This document shows positions 55,176 to 64,000 of a stretch of 64,000 bases of DNA, one piece after another (the first letter of the stretch is position 1; the number at the start of each line of letters is the position of its first letter). Source of the stretch: Pseudomonas viridiflava (GTDB lineage: Bacteria > Pseudomonadota > Gammaproteobacteria > Pseudomonadales > Pseudomonadaceae). The notes under the pieces were generated by a model. That model was given only the letters and a program-made list of their open reading frames with translations, was not told the origin of the DNA and ran no database searches. The stretch lies in the NCBI RefSeq assembly GCF_900601905.1, contig NZ_UWFA01000500.1:186001-250000 (forward strand), given 5' to 3'. A program made the position numbers and the translations under genes.

Positions 55176-56651
55176 ATGAATCGCGAAGAATTCCTGCGTT
55201 TGGCTGCTGCTGGCTACAACCGCATCCCGCTTGCCTACGAAACCCTTGCAGACTTCGACACGCCGCTGTCGATCTACCTCAAGCTTGCCGATGAGCCGAA
55301 CTCCTATCTACTGGAATCGGTGCAGGGCGGCGAGAAATGGGGTCGTTATTCGATCATCGGTCTGCCTTGCCGCACCGTCATGCGGGTGCACGACCATGAC
55401 GTCAGCGTGACTCATGATGGCGTCGAGATCGAAAGCCTTCAGGTTGAAGACCCGCTGGCGTTCGTCGAAACATTCAAGGCGCGCTACAACGTCCCGACTA
55501 TTGCTGGCCTGCCGCGCTTCAACGGCGGGTTGGTGGGCTATTTCGGTTATGACTGCGTGCGTTATGTGGAGAGGCGTCTGGGCAAGTGCCCGAACCCTGA
55601 TCCGCTGGGCGTACCGGACATCCTGCTGATGGTGTCCGATGCCGTGGTGGTGTTCGATAACCTGGCGGGCAAGATGCACGCCATCGTGCTGGTCGATCCG
55701 GCGCAACAGGAAGCTTACGAGAGCGGTCTGGCGCGCCTGGAGGAGCTGATGGAAAAGCTGCGCCAGCCGATCACGCCTCGTCGCGGACTGGACCTGACCC
55801 GACCGCAAGCTGCGGATCCGGTGTTCCGTTCCAGCTTCACTCAGGATGACTACGAGAAAGCCGTCGACACCATCAAGGAATACATCCTGGCCGGGGACGT
55901 GATGCAGGTGGTGCCATCGCAACGGATGTCCATCGACTTCAAGGCTGCGCCAATTGATCTGTATCGCGCGCTGCGCTGCTTCAATCCGACGCCCTACATG
56001 TACTTCTTCAACTTCGGCGACTTTCATGTCGTCGGCAGTTCGCCGGAAGTGCTGGTACGGGTCGAAGACAACCTGATCACCGTTCGCCCGATTGCTGGCA
56101 CCCGGCCACGCGGTGCCAACGAAGAAGCGGATCTGGCGCTGGAAAAAGACCTGCTCTCGGACGACAAGGAAATCGCCGAACACCTGATGCTTATCGACCT
56201 GGGTCGTAACGACACGGGGCGCGTTTCGGAGATTGGCTCGGTCAAGCTCACGGAAAAAATGGTCATCGAGCGTTACTCCAACGTCATGCACATTGTGTCC
56301 AACGTCACCGGGCAGCTGAAAAGCGGGCTGACGGCCATGGACGCGCTGCGGGCGATTCTGCCAGCAGGTACCTTGTCCGGCGCACCGAAAGTTCGCGCCA
56401 TGGAAATCATCGATGAGCTGGAGCCGGTCAAACGCGGCGTCTACGGCGGCGCGGTGGGCTACCTGGCGTGGAACGGCAACATGGACACCGCCATTGCCAT
56501 CCGCACAGCCGTGATCAAGAACGGCGAACTTCATGTCCAAGCGGGTGGCGGCATCGTCGCCGATTCGGTGCCGTTACTGGAATGGGAAGAAACCCTCAAC
56601 AAACGCCGTGCGATGTTCCGCGCAGTAGCGTTGGCGGAGCAGGAACAGTAG
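55176..56651 (+). CDS. trpE: Anthranilate synthase component I
   Basis: A 491-residue chorismate-binding enzyme. The N-terminal tryptophan-feedback motif appears as SYLLESVQGGEKWGRYSIIG. The catalytic core has GDVMQVVPSQRMSIDF, GSSPEVLVRVED, PIAGTRPRGANEEADL and LSGAPKVRAMEIIDELEP. It makes anthranilate from chorismate with TrpG-supplied ammonia. Start ATG 55176 (MNREEFLRLAAAGY) matches the family, with GAGGT five bases before it. Upstream in-frame ATG 55173 and TTG 55170 are too close to that site. No leader-peptide attenuator is visible. Confidence 0.97.
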   Translation: MNREEFLRLAAAGYNRIPLAYETLADFDTPLSIYLKLADEPNSYLLESVQGGEKWGRYSIIGLPCRTVMRVHDHDVSVTHDGVEIESLQVEDPLAFVETFKARYNVPTIAGLPRFNGGLVGYFGYDCVRYVERRLGKCPNPDPLGVPDILLMVSDAVVVFDNLAGKMHAIVLVDPAQQEAYESGLARLEELMEKLRQPITPRRGLDLTRPQAADPVFRSSFTQDDYEKAVDTIKEYILAGDVMQVVPSQRMSIDFKAAPIDLYRALRCFNPTPYMYFFNFGDFHVVGSSPEVLVRVEDNLITVRPIAGTRPRGANEEADLALEKDLLSDDKEIAEHLMLIDLGRNDTGRVSEIGSVKLTEKMVIERYSNVMHIVSNVTGQLKSGLTAMDALRAILPAGTLSGAPKVRAMEIIDELEPVKRGVYGGAVGYLAWNGNMDTAIAIRTAVIKNGELHVQAGGGIVADSVPLLEWEETLNKRRAMFRAVALAEQEQ

Positions 56652-56676
56652 AGCGCAATCAGAATGCTTGATACCT

Positions 56677-56779
56677 TGTGGGAGCGAGGCTTGGTCTGGG
56701 CGGCATTCCGACGATAAGGCAGAATGCGTTTGACCTTATATCTGCGGCGTCCTCATCACGGACAAGCACCGCTCCCACA
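56677..56779. repeat. REP pair between convergent trpE and estA
   Basis: Arms ttgtgggagcgaggcttggt and the complement gacaagcaccgctcccacaa enclose a degenerate middle. It fills the convergent gap and is the most diverged REP doublet in the window. Confidence 0.75.
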
Positions 56780-56805
56780 AAAGCAAAGTTCACAGGCTGT
56801 TTTGC

Positions 56806-58734
56806 TTAAAAATCCAGACTCACCGCCAGGTTCACCCCTTGCTGGGTCACGTCATCATTCTTGCGCCAGTTGTAATTGGCCCGCAGGCTCAGGTCTCGGG
56901 TCAGTTTCTGGCTGAGGCCAAGGGTGGCGCGGTTCAGGTCCTTTTGCGGTCTGTAGCCTTCCAGCGTGAAATCATTCAACGGCAAGCTATTCAGCGCGAT
57001 GGTCACGTCTTGTGGGTCAGTCTCGAACTCCCGTTCATGGGCAACCTCGGCAAACAGTTGGGTTGACGGGGTGACCCGCAGCTTGCCCTGCAGTCCACCG
57101 CCGAGACGTCGCGACTTGCGGGTCTGATCATCGAAGGTGAGAGCCGTGGAGCGATTGCCTTTTTCCGAATAGCCGTTGACGTCCACATGGGCGTAATCCG
57201 CGCTGATGAAAGGCGACAGGTGCCAGTTGCTGCTGGACCCTGCGATATCAAACCCGAGCCTGGCGCTAGCTCCCCAGATTTCGCCATCGGTATCGCCTTT
57301 CTCGCTGCCTTGCGCGACACCCAAGGCGAACTTGCGCTCGGCATTCTCATAATCAAGATGCCCGCCCGATGCAGAGAGGTCTGCCCACAAGTGATTGGCC
57401 TGATACTGGACAAAGGCAGTCGCCAGATAGCTATTGAGTTTGTAGTCCGAATCCAGCTCGCCAGCGTCGAGATTCTGCCGATAAGCGCCGCCTACCATGC
57501 CTGCGCGCCAGTTCTCGGCGAAACGGTAGCTGCCACCAATGGTCATGTTGTAGCCATGTCCATCGGCATTGGCCGAATTATCCTGCGCATCGAAGTCCAT
57601 TCTCTGACCGCTCGCCGCGACAATGGCCCGCCACTCACCAACGCGCTGCCAGTTGCCCCAATCTGCCAGCCATTGGCTGCGCAACTCGTCTTGCTGTGCG
57701 CGTAACGTGCCGCTGGCCATTTCCGGCATCAGGCTGACTTCCCAGGGTGCAGCGAGCAAGGAGTAAGCGTAATCGGCAATCAGCAATTGCCCGGCTTCGG
57801 TGGGATGCACGCCGTCGTTGAACAGCAGTTTGGTGGGGTCTGGAGTAGCGCTGTTTATGCCATAGGTACTGTTTTCCCGGCAGCTGTTGCCGCTAAAGCA
57901 AGTGCCCGTCAGATTTTGACCGCCAGCCAGGCCGAAGCGGGTCGGGTTATCAAGTGTTTCCGAGACAAAGCGCGGCACGTTAAGCGGAATGATCTCAGCG
58001 TCGATCTGCGCCAGACGACTGACCAACTGAGTATTGAACGCGCCGCTGAGTATGGAAGTGAAGGGGGCGAGGGGGGTTCCTGAAACTGCTGGCGTCTGGC
58101 CAATGTCTGGCAGCAGCCAGACCATGATGTATTTTGCCCCAGCCTGTTGCAGCGCCTGAGCGCTGTTTGCCAGCCGGTCGGCGGCGTCCCTGGATTGCGA
58201 CAGACTCAATACCCGGCCCTGCAGGAAGTCATTACCGCCCCCGGTCAGGTAATACAGAGCATTGGGATCCGCACGAAAGTTATTGGCAACCAGATAACCT
58301 GGGCGTGTACGAAAGACAGTGCCGTCATCCGGATTGACGATATTGGACTGCCGCGTGATTGCCTCATAAATCTGATCCGTGCGATCACCCCCCACCGCCC
58401 AGTTATTCCCGTCTGCCAGCCCCAGCGCAGCATTCACCGGTGAAGTCGAAGCCCCTAGGTCGCCCGGCGCAATACCGAGCTTCATGCCCAGCAACGTAGA
58501 CGAGTTCAGGCTGAAGAATTCCCCGCTCCCGTTCTGGTAGTTAGGGCCTGTGCGGTTGGTAAACCGCAATGTCGCGCCGTTGGGCCCGCCTGCATCCGGA
58601 AATTGCCCGGCATCCGCGAGACTGTCGCCGAAGACGATCATGGTTGAGTAGGGGGAGGGGGTGGCTAATGCCCCGGAGCAGGCCAAGGTCAGCCAACATG
58701 CCGACACCGGCACTATGAGCGAAAGTTTGATCAT
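56806..58734 (-). CDS. estA: GDSL esterase autotransporter EstA
   Basis: A 642-residue protein. After a signal peptide (ending about residue 24, ACSGALATPS) is a GDSL-family esterase passenger with Ser38 in MIVFGDSLADAG, the oxyanion Gly/Asn blocks (GGGNDFLQG) and the Asp307/His310 pair in DGVHPTEAG. The C-terminal half (about 360-642) is a 12-strand autotransporter barrel ending in the aromatic NLAVSLDF. EstA-type proteins stay on the cell surface and influence rhamnolipid production and motility in P. aeruginosa. It is convergent with trpE. In other pseudomonads this neighbourhood also holds trpG (from memory). Confidence 0.93.
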   Translation of the reverse strand: MIKLSLIVPVSACWLTLACSGALATPSPYSTMIVFGDSLADAGQFPDAGGPNGATLRFTNRTGPNYQNGSGEFFSLNSSTLLGMKLGIAPGDLGASTSPVNAALGLADGNNWAVGGDRTDQIYEAITRQSNIVNPDDGTVFRTRPGYLVANNFRADPNALYYLTGGGNDFLQGRVLSLSQSRDAADRLANSAQALQQAGAKYIMVWLLPDIGQTPAVSGTPLAPFTSILSGAFNTQLVSRLAQIDAEIIPLNVPRFVSETLDNPTRFGLAGGQNLTGTCFSGNSCRENSTYGINSATPDPTKLLFNDGVHPTEAGQLLIADYAYSLLAAPWEVSLMPEMASGTLRAQQDELRSQWLADWGNWQRVGEWRAIVAASGQRMDFDAQDNSANADGHGYNMTIGGSYRFAENWRAGMVGGAYRQNLDAGELDSDYKLNSYLATAFVQYQANHLWADLSASGGHLDYENAERKFALGVAQGSEKGDTDGEIWGASARLGFDIAGSSSNWHLSPFISADYAHVDVNGYSEKGNRSTALTFDDQTRKSRRLGGGLQGKLRVTPSTQLFAEVAHEREFETDPQDVTIALNSLPLNDFTLEGYRPQKDLNRATLGLSQKLTRDLSLRANYNWRKNDDVTQQGVNLAVSLDF

Positions 58735-58930
58735 TGCTGCGCTTCCTTACTTATTGTTTTAAAAAGACTCCTAGGAAAATAGCAAACGACCCTGTGAGTG
58801 CCATCCTTTCTGCCGAAAGGGCACCGAGGGTGTCCGAAACGCGGGATGACTCAGGCCTAGCCTGCCAGCAGTGGCTAAAGGGGACCGCCTGTTCACCGGC
58901 GGTCCATCCAGAGGGCGACTAGATCCCTGT
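58735..58930. other. Intergenic region with two hairpins between estA and the O-antigen genes
   Basis: Two inverted repeats occur: cctttc / gaaagg with outer gtgcc / ggcac (58798-58824), and ggaccgcc / ggcggtcc (58882-58905). The second lies 26 bases past the stop of the minus-strand O-antigen gene and is the best candidate for its terminator. The estA promoter must also lie here. Confidence 0.6.
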
Positions 58931-61726
58931 TCAGCAGGTTTCAGTGGTGTAGCCAGATTTCGCCGCGAGCAGACAGAAGATTCGTTCGATGGCATGAGGC
59001 ATGGTGCCGTCCACAAGACCGTGCTCGATGTCAAAATCTGAGGACTTTAGTCGGCATAGATCTCGAATAGCTTCGGGTTTGAACCAGAACATCGAGCCTG
59101 CCGGGAAAACATCATATTTAAAGCTCAGTGCGAGCGTGCGACTGAGGACAGAAGTGTGATCCCTGTTGTCCATCATGTTTTGGTCGTTATGAGCAATCAG
59201 ATAGTTTTCGGGGACGATGATCCCGAGGGATTTATTCGTCTCCAGCCGGGTGATAATGTCATTAACGGTAGACTGACTCCCGATCAAGCTGTTGATAAGC
59301 TGATTGCGGATATCGGATCCGTCTTCCCGATATACGCTCATTTTCGTGTGCAGTTTACAGGCCGCACGATAACCGAGCTTGCTGATGGTCTCGAGAATTT
59401 TCACGAAGGGATAAATATCTCTCCCTCTGTTTTCATGCAGCTCGATAACGGCATGGGGAAACTCCGAGCGCACCAAAGTTACAATATCCTTGTTTGTGGT
59501 CGTCACAAACAGGTCAAAGTCGAAATGACGAAGCTTTTCCAAGCTTTGTCTGAGTTCTGGCCACAACTCGGCGTAGTGAATATGCAGAACCACTGCGTAG
59601 GGGTTCTTTTTCACGAAATTCGCTGAGTCAGTCTTGGAGATTAACTGCCGGTCGTAAGACGACATGACGTCATAGGTTGCTTGTAGATACCCATAACCGT
59701 TTTTTCGATCTGGTTCGAGGTGTGTGCCCTCCGCCCATTCATTCCATGCATTGACGAACACAATTTTTTCATCAGCATTGTACTTGGGTGAACAATAAGC
59801 GTTACTGCAGGCAGCCGCTAGCCACTGCTTGTAGCGTTTGAGACTAAAACCATGAAAGCTGTGGCTGTCGTGCTGCTTTCTCGCGGTGTTGTCCCAAGAC
59901 AACATTGGCGTCCTGAATAACTTGTAATCCGGCTCTTCCTCGCGGATAGCGTAGGATACAACTTGATCATAGCTGTAGATACGGCCCCTGAAACCTGGGT
60001 TTGTGATGTTAAGTTGTTCCGTGATTTCAGTACTTTTCGCCGTATGAGGCGGGAATTCTACAGAGGCGTCGAAAGCAAACGCCTCCGGTCCTTTAATGCC
60101 AAAGCTCTGCGCGCAGATCAGGTAAAGATCCGGGATGCCATGCCTCTTGACCTCCTCGCGCCATAAGTTTGCCGTGTGTTCCATGTCCGGAATTATATTG
60201 GCGCGATAAACTACCAGCACCGGTTTGCCGTCGATACGAATGTACCGAGGATCTTTGAAAAACTTGACGAGGTGCCGAATAAACGCAATGGAGTCTTCAT
60301 GGCTATGGTCTTGCGCTATAAGTACGTCGTTATCCTGGCCGTCCCAGCGCCGTGTCCAGTTTTCGTTGGCCCATGTCAAACAGAAAGGAATGTCTACCTT
60401 CGGGTTCGCCAGCATCATTTCCAGAGGTGTATCCATCAGGATCTTGCCAGCAAACCAGTAAAAATAGTAGCTGAAGCCGTGGATACCATAATCGCGCGCC
60501 AATTTTGCTTGCTCTTCCATTACGGAAGGGACGCGCAGGTCATAATAGCCATTGTGGATTGGGCAGTGGGGCTGGTAGTGACCCTCATAGTTCTGACGTG
60601 CTCGCCCGACGTTGTACCACTCTGTAAAGCCTTTCCCCCACCACTCATCATTTTCCGGGAACGGATGAAATTGCGGCAGGTAGAAGGCGATGAGTTTCAC
60701 AACGGGATCGATAGGACCGTTGTATTTATACTCCACGTATCCTTCAATTGTGGCGTCGAACTCGATCTTGGGTATCGGTGGTTTTGTATCGTTTGCTGAG
60801 GCTGCGCTTTTGATGCAGCGGCTGATCAGATCTTTTTGTTTGGCAGTTAACGGACAGTTATGCCAAGAAACCCTGAGGCCTTGGCGAACCGCCTTTGTAG
60901 CTTTAATACGTGTCGATTCGGCCGCACGTTTCAGGATGCGCAATGGCTCAGTGACCTTCCAGGAATAACTGTTTTTGAATTGGCAAAGTTCGCGCGAGAT
61001 TGCTTCCAATTGCTGATTCTGACTCTCACCGGATTGCACCAGGTGCTCGATGGTGTTTTTTTGTTTCATGATCAGCTCATAATCCGCGGTATTGTGATGC
61101 GATGCGGGCTCTTTTTTTACCATTGAGTTGTAGCCGGTACGGAAAGCTTGGCAGGTACTTTGAATACGATTCGGAAACTGGTGCGAGCAAGTTTCGTCTT
61201 TTAAAAACACTGCGACAAAATCATTCCACATGCCTTCGCCGGTAATCAGCCCTGATTTTTCCCCAATGAAGGACTCCAGTAGCAGCGTCGGGTGCCCGTT
61301 GTGTCGTGCCCACTTGGCCAGTGAAAGTCCGGAATCAGGATAAAACCGCCAACTGTCCACGGGATAGCGATGGACCATTCCATTGCTGGGGGCGTTTATG
61401 TAGAGCAATCCACTGGGCTTCAAGATACGTAGGCAGTCGAGGTAGAGCAGCCAGAAAAAGTCAGAGTGTTCAAAAACTGAGCTGCAGACAATGACATCGA
61501 CGGATTCGTTTTCGAAGGGCAGCGAGTAGGGGTCGTCTACAACAATATCGACGCCGGAGCCGTCAACAAAATCAACACCAATATAAGTGGCTTCCTCCGG
61601 TGAATATTTACGCAACGAACCGTTTACGTCTTGAGCGCCAACGTCAACAATCACCTTTCCGGTGAAATCACCGGCACAGTACGTTTGAAAGAACATCTTC
61701 CCGTATTTCATTGCAGATTCGTGCAC
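58931..61726 (-). CDS. Polysaccharide biosynthesis fusion: methyltransferase + GH99-like (WbsX) + RgpF-like
   Basis: A protein of about 931 residues in three parts. Residues about 20-190 are a SAM-methyltransferase: VIVDVGAQDVNGSLRKYSPE and the post-motif loop VDVIVCSSVFEH. A coiled linker follows. Residues about 335-690 are a GH99-like/WbsX domain (LIAFYLPQFHPFPENDEWWG, FCLTWANENWTRRWDG, VNAWNEWAEGTHLEPD). Residues about 700-931 are RgpF-like rhamnan synthesis (ELHENRGRDIYPFVKILE, KLHTKMSVYREDG). It directly follows wzt and probably builds or finishes the O-polysaccharide that Wzm-Wzt exports. Start is uncertain: GTG 61726 and TTG 61729 share an AGG site; ATG 61711 is also in frame. The gene is visibly A+T-richer than the core genes. 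Confidence 0.82.
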   Translation of the reverse strand: MHESAMKYGKMFFQTYCAGDFTGKVIVDVGAQDVNGSLRKYSPEEATYIGVDFVDGSGVDIVVDDPYSLPFENESVDVIVCSSVFEHSDFFWLLYLDCLRILKPSGLLYINAPSNGMVHRYPVDSWRFYPDSGLSLAKWARHNGHPTLLLESFIGEKSGLITGEGMWNDFVAVFLKDETCSHQFPNRIQSTCQAFRTGYNSMVKKEPASHHNTADYELIMKQKNTIEHLVQSGESQNQQLEAISRELCQFKNSYSWKVTEPLRILKRAAESTRIKATKAVRQGLRVSWHNCPLTAKQKDLISRCIKSAASANDTKPPIPKIEFDATIEGYVEYKYNGPIDPVVKLIAFYLPQFHPFPENDEWWGKGFTEWYNVGRARQNYEGHYQPHCPIHNGYYDLRVPSVMEEQAKLARDYGIHGFSYYFYWFAGKILMDTPLEMMLANPKVDIPFCLTWANENWTRRWDGQDNDVLIAQDHSHEDSIAFIRHLVKFFKDPRYIRIDGKPVLVVYRANIIPDMEHTANLWREEVKRHGIPDLYLICAQSFGIKGPEAFAFDASVEFPPHTAKSTEITEQLNITNPGFRGRIYSYDQVVSYAIREEEPDYKLFRTPMLSWDNTARKQHDSHSFHGFSLKRYKQWLAAACSNAYCSPKYNADEKIVFVNAWNEWAEGTHLEPDRKNGYGYLQATYDVMSSYDRQLISKTDSANFVKKNPYAVVLHIHYAELWPELRQSLEKLRHFDFDLFVTTTNKDIVTLVRSEFPHAVIELHENRGRDIYPFVKILETISKLGYRAACKLHTKMSVYREDGSDIRNQLINSLIGSQSTVNDIITRLETNKSLGIIVPENYLIAHNDQNMMDNRDHTSVLSRTLALSFKYDVFPAGSMFWFKPEAIRDLCRLKSSDFDIEHGLVDGTMPHAIERIFCLLAAKSGYTTETC

Positions 61727-61731
61727 CAATA

Positions 61732-63084
61732 TTACCTGCTGTTTCTAAGTTTGATATTCGACATTGGAATGCCGATCAGGCCCGCCGCAACGCTGGTGGA
61801 CTCTGATTTGAAGTGAAGAGCGTCGTGAATCCAATGATGCTGGACGTGGTCCTGCTGAGTACCGTCTGCAATCGCGACGCTGACTGAATACTCGCCTTTG
61901 GCCAGTCGGGGCATCATGAAAGTGAACTCTGCGAATACCTTGTCCTCGTCCTGAGTGCTGACCGGACTCTGCGCGTAGCTCAGATAGGTGTTGTCGCCAA
62001 ACAAGGCTTGACCGAGCCTGTCTTTGACATGGAAGCCGATGATGGGCGCGTCTAGGGCTGAATGTGTCAGCGCTTCTATCTTCAGGGTCACTTGCTCGCC
62101 CCCCACGATCCAGGCCAATGGGTGCTTGTTAACGTCCAGAAATAAAACGCTGGTGATCTGTGCGTGCCCTTTACCGAATGCAGGTGCTTGAGCGTCAAAC
62201 GCGAAGATCTGCAGGTCATTGCGCAGGTTGCTGGCGTTAATAAAATCCTGACGCTGATCCTGGGCGGCTACAGTGGGTTCGGCTGGCAGGGTTTTGATTC
62301 GAGTTGTGCTGCTGGCGCCTTGCTGCGCTTCATAAAAAGCTTCCAGGTAGGCATCGCATACGTCTTTAGGTTCGCCCTGCTTAAGCACGCGGCCTTTCTC
62401 CAGCCAGATAGCGCGATTGCAAAAACTACGCACTGCGTGGGTGTCGTGGCTGACGAATAAAATGGTGCCGGTCTTCATGAAGTCGCGCAGGAAGCGCATG
62501 CACTTCTGGGTAAAAAATGCGTCGCCCACTGCCAAGGCTTCGTCAATGACCAGAATATCGGCATCAACATGGGCAATCACAGCGAACGCCAGGCGTAACA
62601 TCATCCCGCTTGAATATGTTTTTACAGGCTGTTCAATGAAATCGCCGATGTCAGCGAAATCCAGAATGGCTTCGAATCGTTGAGCGATCTCGCCATCGTT
62701 CAAGCCCAGCACTGCACCATTCATGTAGACGTTTTCGCGGCCACTGAACTCGGGATTGAACCCAGACCCCAGTTCCAACAACGCCGCCACCCGTCCGTAA
62801 GATTGCACGGTCCCGCTTGTGGGATTAAGCGTGCCGCAGATCATTTGCAGTAGCGTTGATTTCCCGCTGCCGTTGCGGCCCACTATTCCGATGGTTTCGC
62901 CTCGTTTCATTTGGAATGAAACATCCTGCAAGGCCCAGAACTCTCGGAAGAAACGTTTGGGTGGCATCCCAACAGAGCGCTGCAAACGAGGAATCACGAA
63001 TTGCTTCAGTCGATCCTTTGGCTGGTCATATATCTGATAGCACTTGCTGAGGCCTTCAACCTTTATCGACAGTTCAGAGGACAT
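61732..63084 (-). CDS. wzt: O-antigen ABC transporter ATP-binding protein with C-terminal carbohydrate-binding domain
   Basis: A 450-residue protein. The ATPase half has Walker A GRNGSGKST (69-77), a signature-type YSSGMMLRLAF and Walker B ILVIDEALAVGD. The C-terminal half (about 290-440) is a Wzt-C-like beta domain, which in related systems recognises the finished, capped O-polysaccharide chain before export. It overlaps the permease gene by 11 bases and is followed directly by the fusion glycan enzyme. Confidence 0.93.
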   Translation of the reverse strand: MSSELSIKVEGLSKCYQIYDQPKDRLKQFVIPRLQRSVGMPPKRFFREFWALQDVSFQMKRGETIGIVGRNGSGKSTLLQMICGTLNPTSGTVQSYGRVAALLELGSGFNPEFSGRENVYMNGAVLGLNDGEIAQRFEAILDFADIGDFIEQPVKTYSSGMMLRLAFAVIAHVDADILVIDEALAVGDAFFTQKCMRFLRDFMKTGTILFVSHDTHAVRSFCNRAIWLEKGRVLKQGEPKDVCDAYLEAFYEAQQGASSTTRIKTLPAEPTVAAQDQRQDFINASNLRNDLQIFAFDAQAPAFGKGHAQITSVLFLDVNKHPLAWIVGGEQVTLKIEALTHSALDAPIIGFHVKDRLGQALFGDNTYLSYAQSPVSTQDEDKVFAEFTFMMPRLAKGEYSVSVAIADGTQQDHVQHHWIHDALHFKSESTSVAAGLIGIPMSNIKLRNSR

Positions 63085-63892
63085 CAGCGAACCCCTTGCG
63101 AGTCTTCTGGAACAGTGCGAAACCCAGGCATGAGAATGCCAGTCCCACCGTCAGGTAAATAGCGAGGGTAATAAAGTCGGGTTCCTTTCCCCAAAACAAT
63201 ACGTTGCGTGTTTGTTCAATGATGGTAGTCAATGGGTTCATGTATAAAAACGGACGATATGTTTCAGGAAGGGCTGATGCGGGATAAAAAATTGGGGACA
63301 TGAACATCAGTGCAGTCGTAAGCAGACCAATAAACTGCGCGACATCCCTCAAAAACACACCGATGAACGCCAGCATCCAACTGAGACCCAGAATTATCAG
63401 CGCGAACGGCAGAATGATGAGCGGCAGCCAGAAAGCCGTGAGTGGTGGGGCGCCGAAAAAGACCAGATAGCCCACTAGCCATACAGCTAGGCTTATTGCA
63501 CTGTGGAAAAGGGCTGAGCCGAGAGTAACCAGGGGCAGAATCTCTAGCGGATACACGACTTTTTTGACGTAATTAGGATTTGCCAGAACGAGCCCGGGTG
63601 CCCGATTAATGCATTCCGAGAACAGATTGAAGATGATCAGGCCGCAAAACAGTATCAATGCAAACTCGGTCTTGGAGTCGCTCGCAGTTCCCCATCGAGC
63701 GCCAAAAACTACCCCGAATACAAATGTAAAAATGACCAGCATAAAAAGGGGATTCAGGAGCGACCACAGGATCCCCATGAATGAGCCTCGATAGCGGCCC
63801 AGTATTTCCCGTTTGATTGATGCACGTAGAAGGTGGCGGTTTCGCCAAGGGCTCGCGACCATTGCGGAGGGAGAGGCTGAGAAATTCTGCAT
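63074..63892 (-). CDS. wzm: O-antigen ABC transporter permease
   Basis: A 272-residue ABC-2 type membrane protein with six helices (e.g. LFMLVIFTFVFGVVFG, FSEC-INRAPGLVLANPNYVK region, LAIYLTVGLAFSCLGFALF). It is the transmembrane half of the Wzm-Wzt exporter that flips completed O-antigen on undecaprenyl-diphosphate to the periplasm. Its ATG shares one base with the stop of rmlC upstream, showing that the sugar-nucleotide and export genes form one operon. Confidence 0.93.
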   Translation of the reverse strand: MQNFSASPSAMVASPWRNRHLLRASIKREILGRYRGSFMGILWSLLNPLFMLVIFTFVFGVVFGARWGTASDSKTEFALILFCGLIIFNLFSECINRAPGLVLANPNYVKKVVYPLEILPLVTLGSALFHSAISLAVWLVGYLVFFGAPPLTAFWLPLIILPFALIILGLSWMLAFIGVFLRDVAQFIGLLTTALMFMSPIFYPASALPETYRPFLYMNPLTTIIEQTRNVLFWGKEPDFITLAIYLTVGLAFSCLGFALFQKTRKGFADVL

Positions 63893-63999
63893 TACTCAAA
63901 GCCTTCCGTCTCTGCCAGTGTCTTGGCTGTCTGGTCCTTCACCGACAAAATCGGCTGCCCCTCGATGGGCCAGTTGATCGCCAGGTGGCGGTCATTCCA
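63892..63999 (-). CDS. rmlC: dTDP-4-dehydrorhamnose 3,5-epimerase, C-terminal fragment (continues past the right edge)
   Basis: The last 35 codons are visible: WNDRHLAINWPIEGQPILSV and KDQTAKTLAETEGFE followed by TAA. This matches the C-terminus of RmlC/RfbC, which makes dTDP-4-dehydro-L-rhamnose. The remaining rml genes presumably lie to the right, and a rhamnose-containing O-antigen is implied. The stop codon overlaps the wzm start (TAATG). Confidence 0.85.
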   Translation of the reverse strand, partial: WNDRHLAINWPIEGQPILSVKDQTAKTLAETEGFE

Positions 64000-64000
64000 T

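Overview
The window is chromosomal DNA of a Pseudomonas, most likely from the fluorescens/syringae/putida side of the genus. The gene order pqqF-davA-davB-lrp, rpoD-dnaG-rpsU-tsaD-plsY-folB, apaH-apaG-rsmA-pdxA-surA-lptD-amgK-murU and agtSR-agtABCD-rpe-gph-trpE is characteristic of that genus. Many gene borders carry the short palindromic REP pairs typical of it. I see no insertion sequence, prophage, CRISPR array or recognisable defence island.

Layout. 1-4.5 kb: the 5' part of pqqF (running off the left edge), then the lysine aminovalerate genes davA and davB and an Lrp/AsnC regulator, all on the minus strand. 4.9-7.8 kb: an OFA-type MFS transporter and a gamma-glutamyltransferase-like hydrolase in one plus-strand operon. 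7.9-10.3 kb: a soluble chemoreceptor-like protein with its sensor domain behind the signalling hairpin, and a FUSC-type membrane protein. 10.5-16.6 kb: an eight-gene plus-strand locus resembling E. coli yjfIJKLMC (YjfI, a PspA/IM30 protein, DUF2491, DUF350, a DUF1190 lipoprotein, a glutathionylspermidine-synthase-like ATP-grasp ligase), with a rhomboid protease and a two-TM potassium channel inserted after the PspA gene. 16.9-24.9 kb: tRNA-Ile2(CAU), an RmcA-like PAS-GGDEF-EAL protein, rpoD, dnaG and rpsU. 25.2-29.1 kb: tsaD, plsY, folB, folK, cca. 29.2-34.1 kb: the spoVR-yeaH-prkA stress cluster. 34.4-42.1 kb: glpE, apaH, apaG, rsmA, pdxA, surA, lptD, closely packed on the minus strand. 42.2-44.8 kb: cell-wall recycling genes amgK and murU and a DjlA-like co-chaperone. 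44.9-53.3 kb: a DUF3530 hydrolase, then the AgtS/AgtR two-component system and the AgtABCD ABC importer for GABA and 5-aminovalerate. 53.6-58.7 kb: rpe, gph, trpE and the esterase autotransporter estA. 58.9-64 kb: the end of an O-antigen locus (a methyltransferase/GH99-like/RgpF-like fusion protein, Wzt, Wzm and the C-terminus of RmlC), with visibly more A+T than the rest.

How the genes work together. DavB and DavA convert L-lysine to 5-aminovaleramide and then 5-aminovalerate. About 42 kb away AgtABCD, under AgtSR, imports 5-aminovalerate and GABA, so the window holds both production and uptake of the same metabolite. The yjf-like locus looks like an inner-membrane stress module joining a PspA-type membrane protein, an intramembrane protease, a K+ channel, a lipoprotein and an amide-bond ligase. 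It is the most interesting system here: its components are known families, but as far as I know this exact combination is not functionally characterised.

Limits: gene identities come from recognising sequence families and gene order by eye, not from searches. Start codons were adjusted using visible ribosome binding sites and remembered family N-termini. Functions of the DUF proteins are not known from the sequence.
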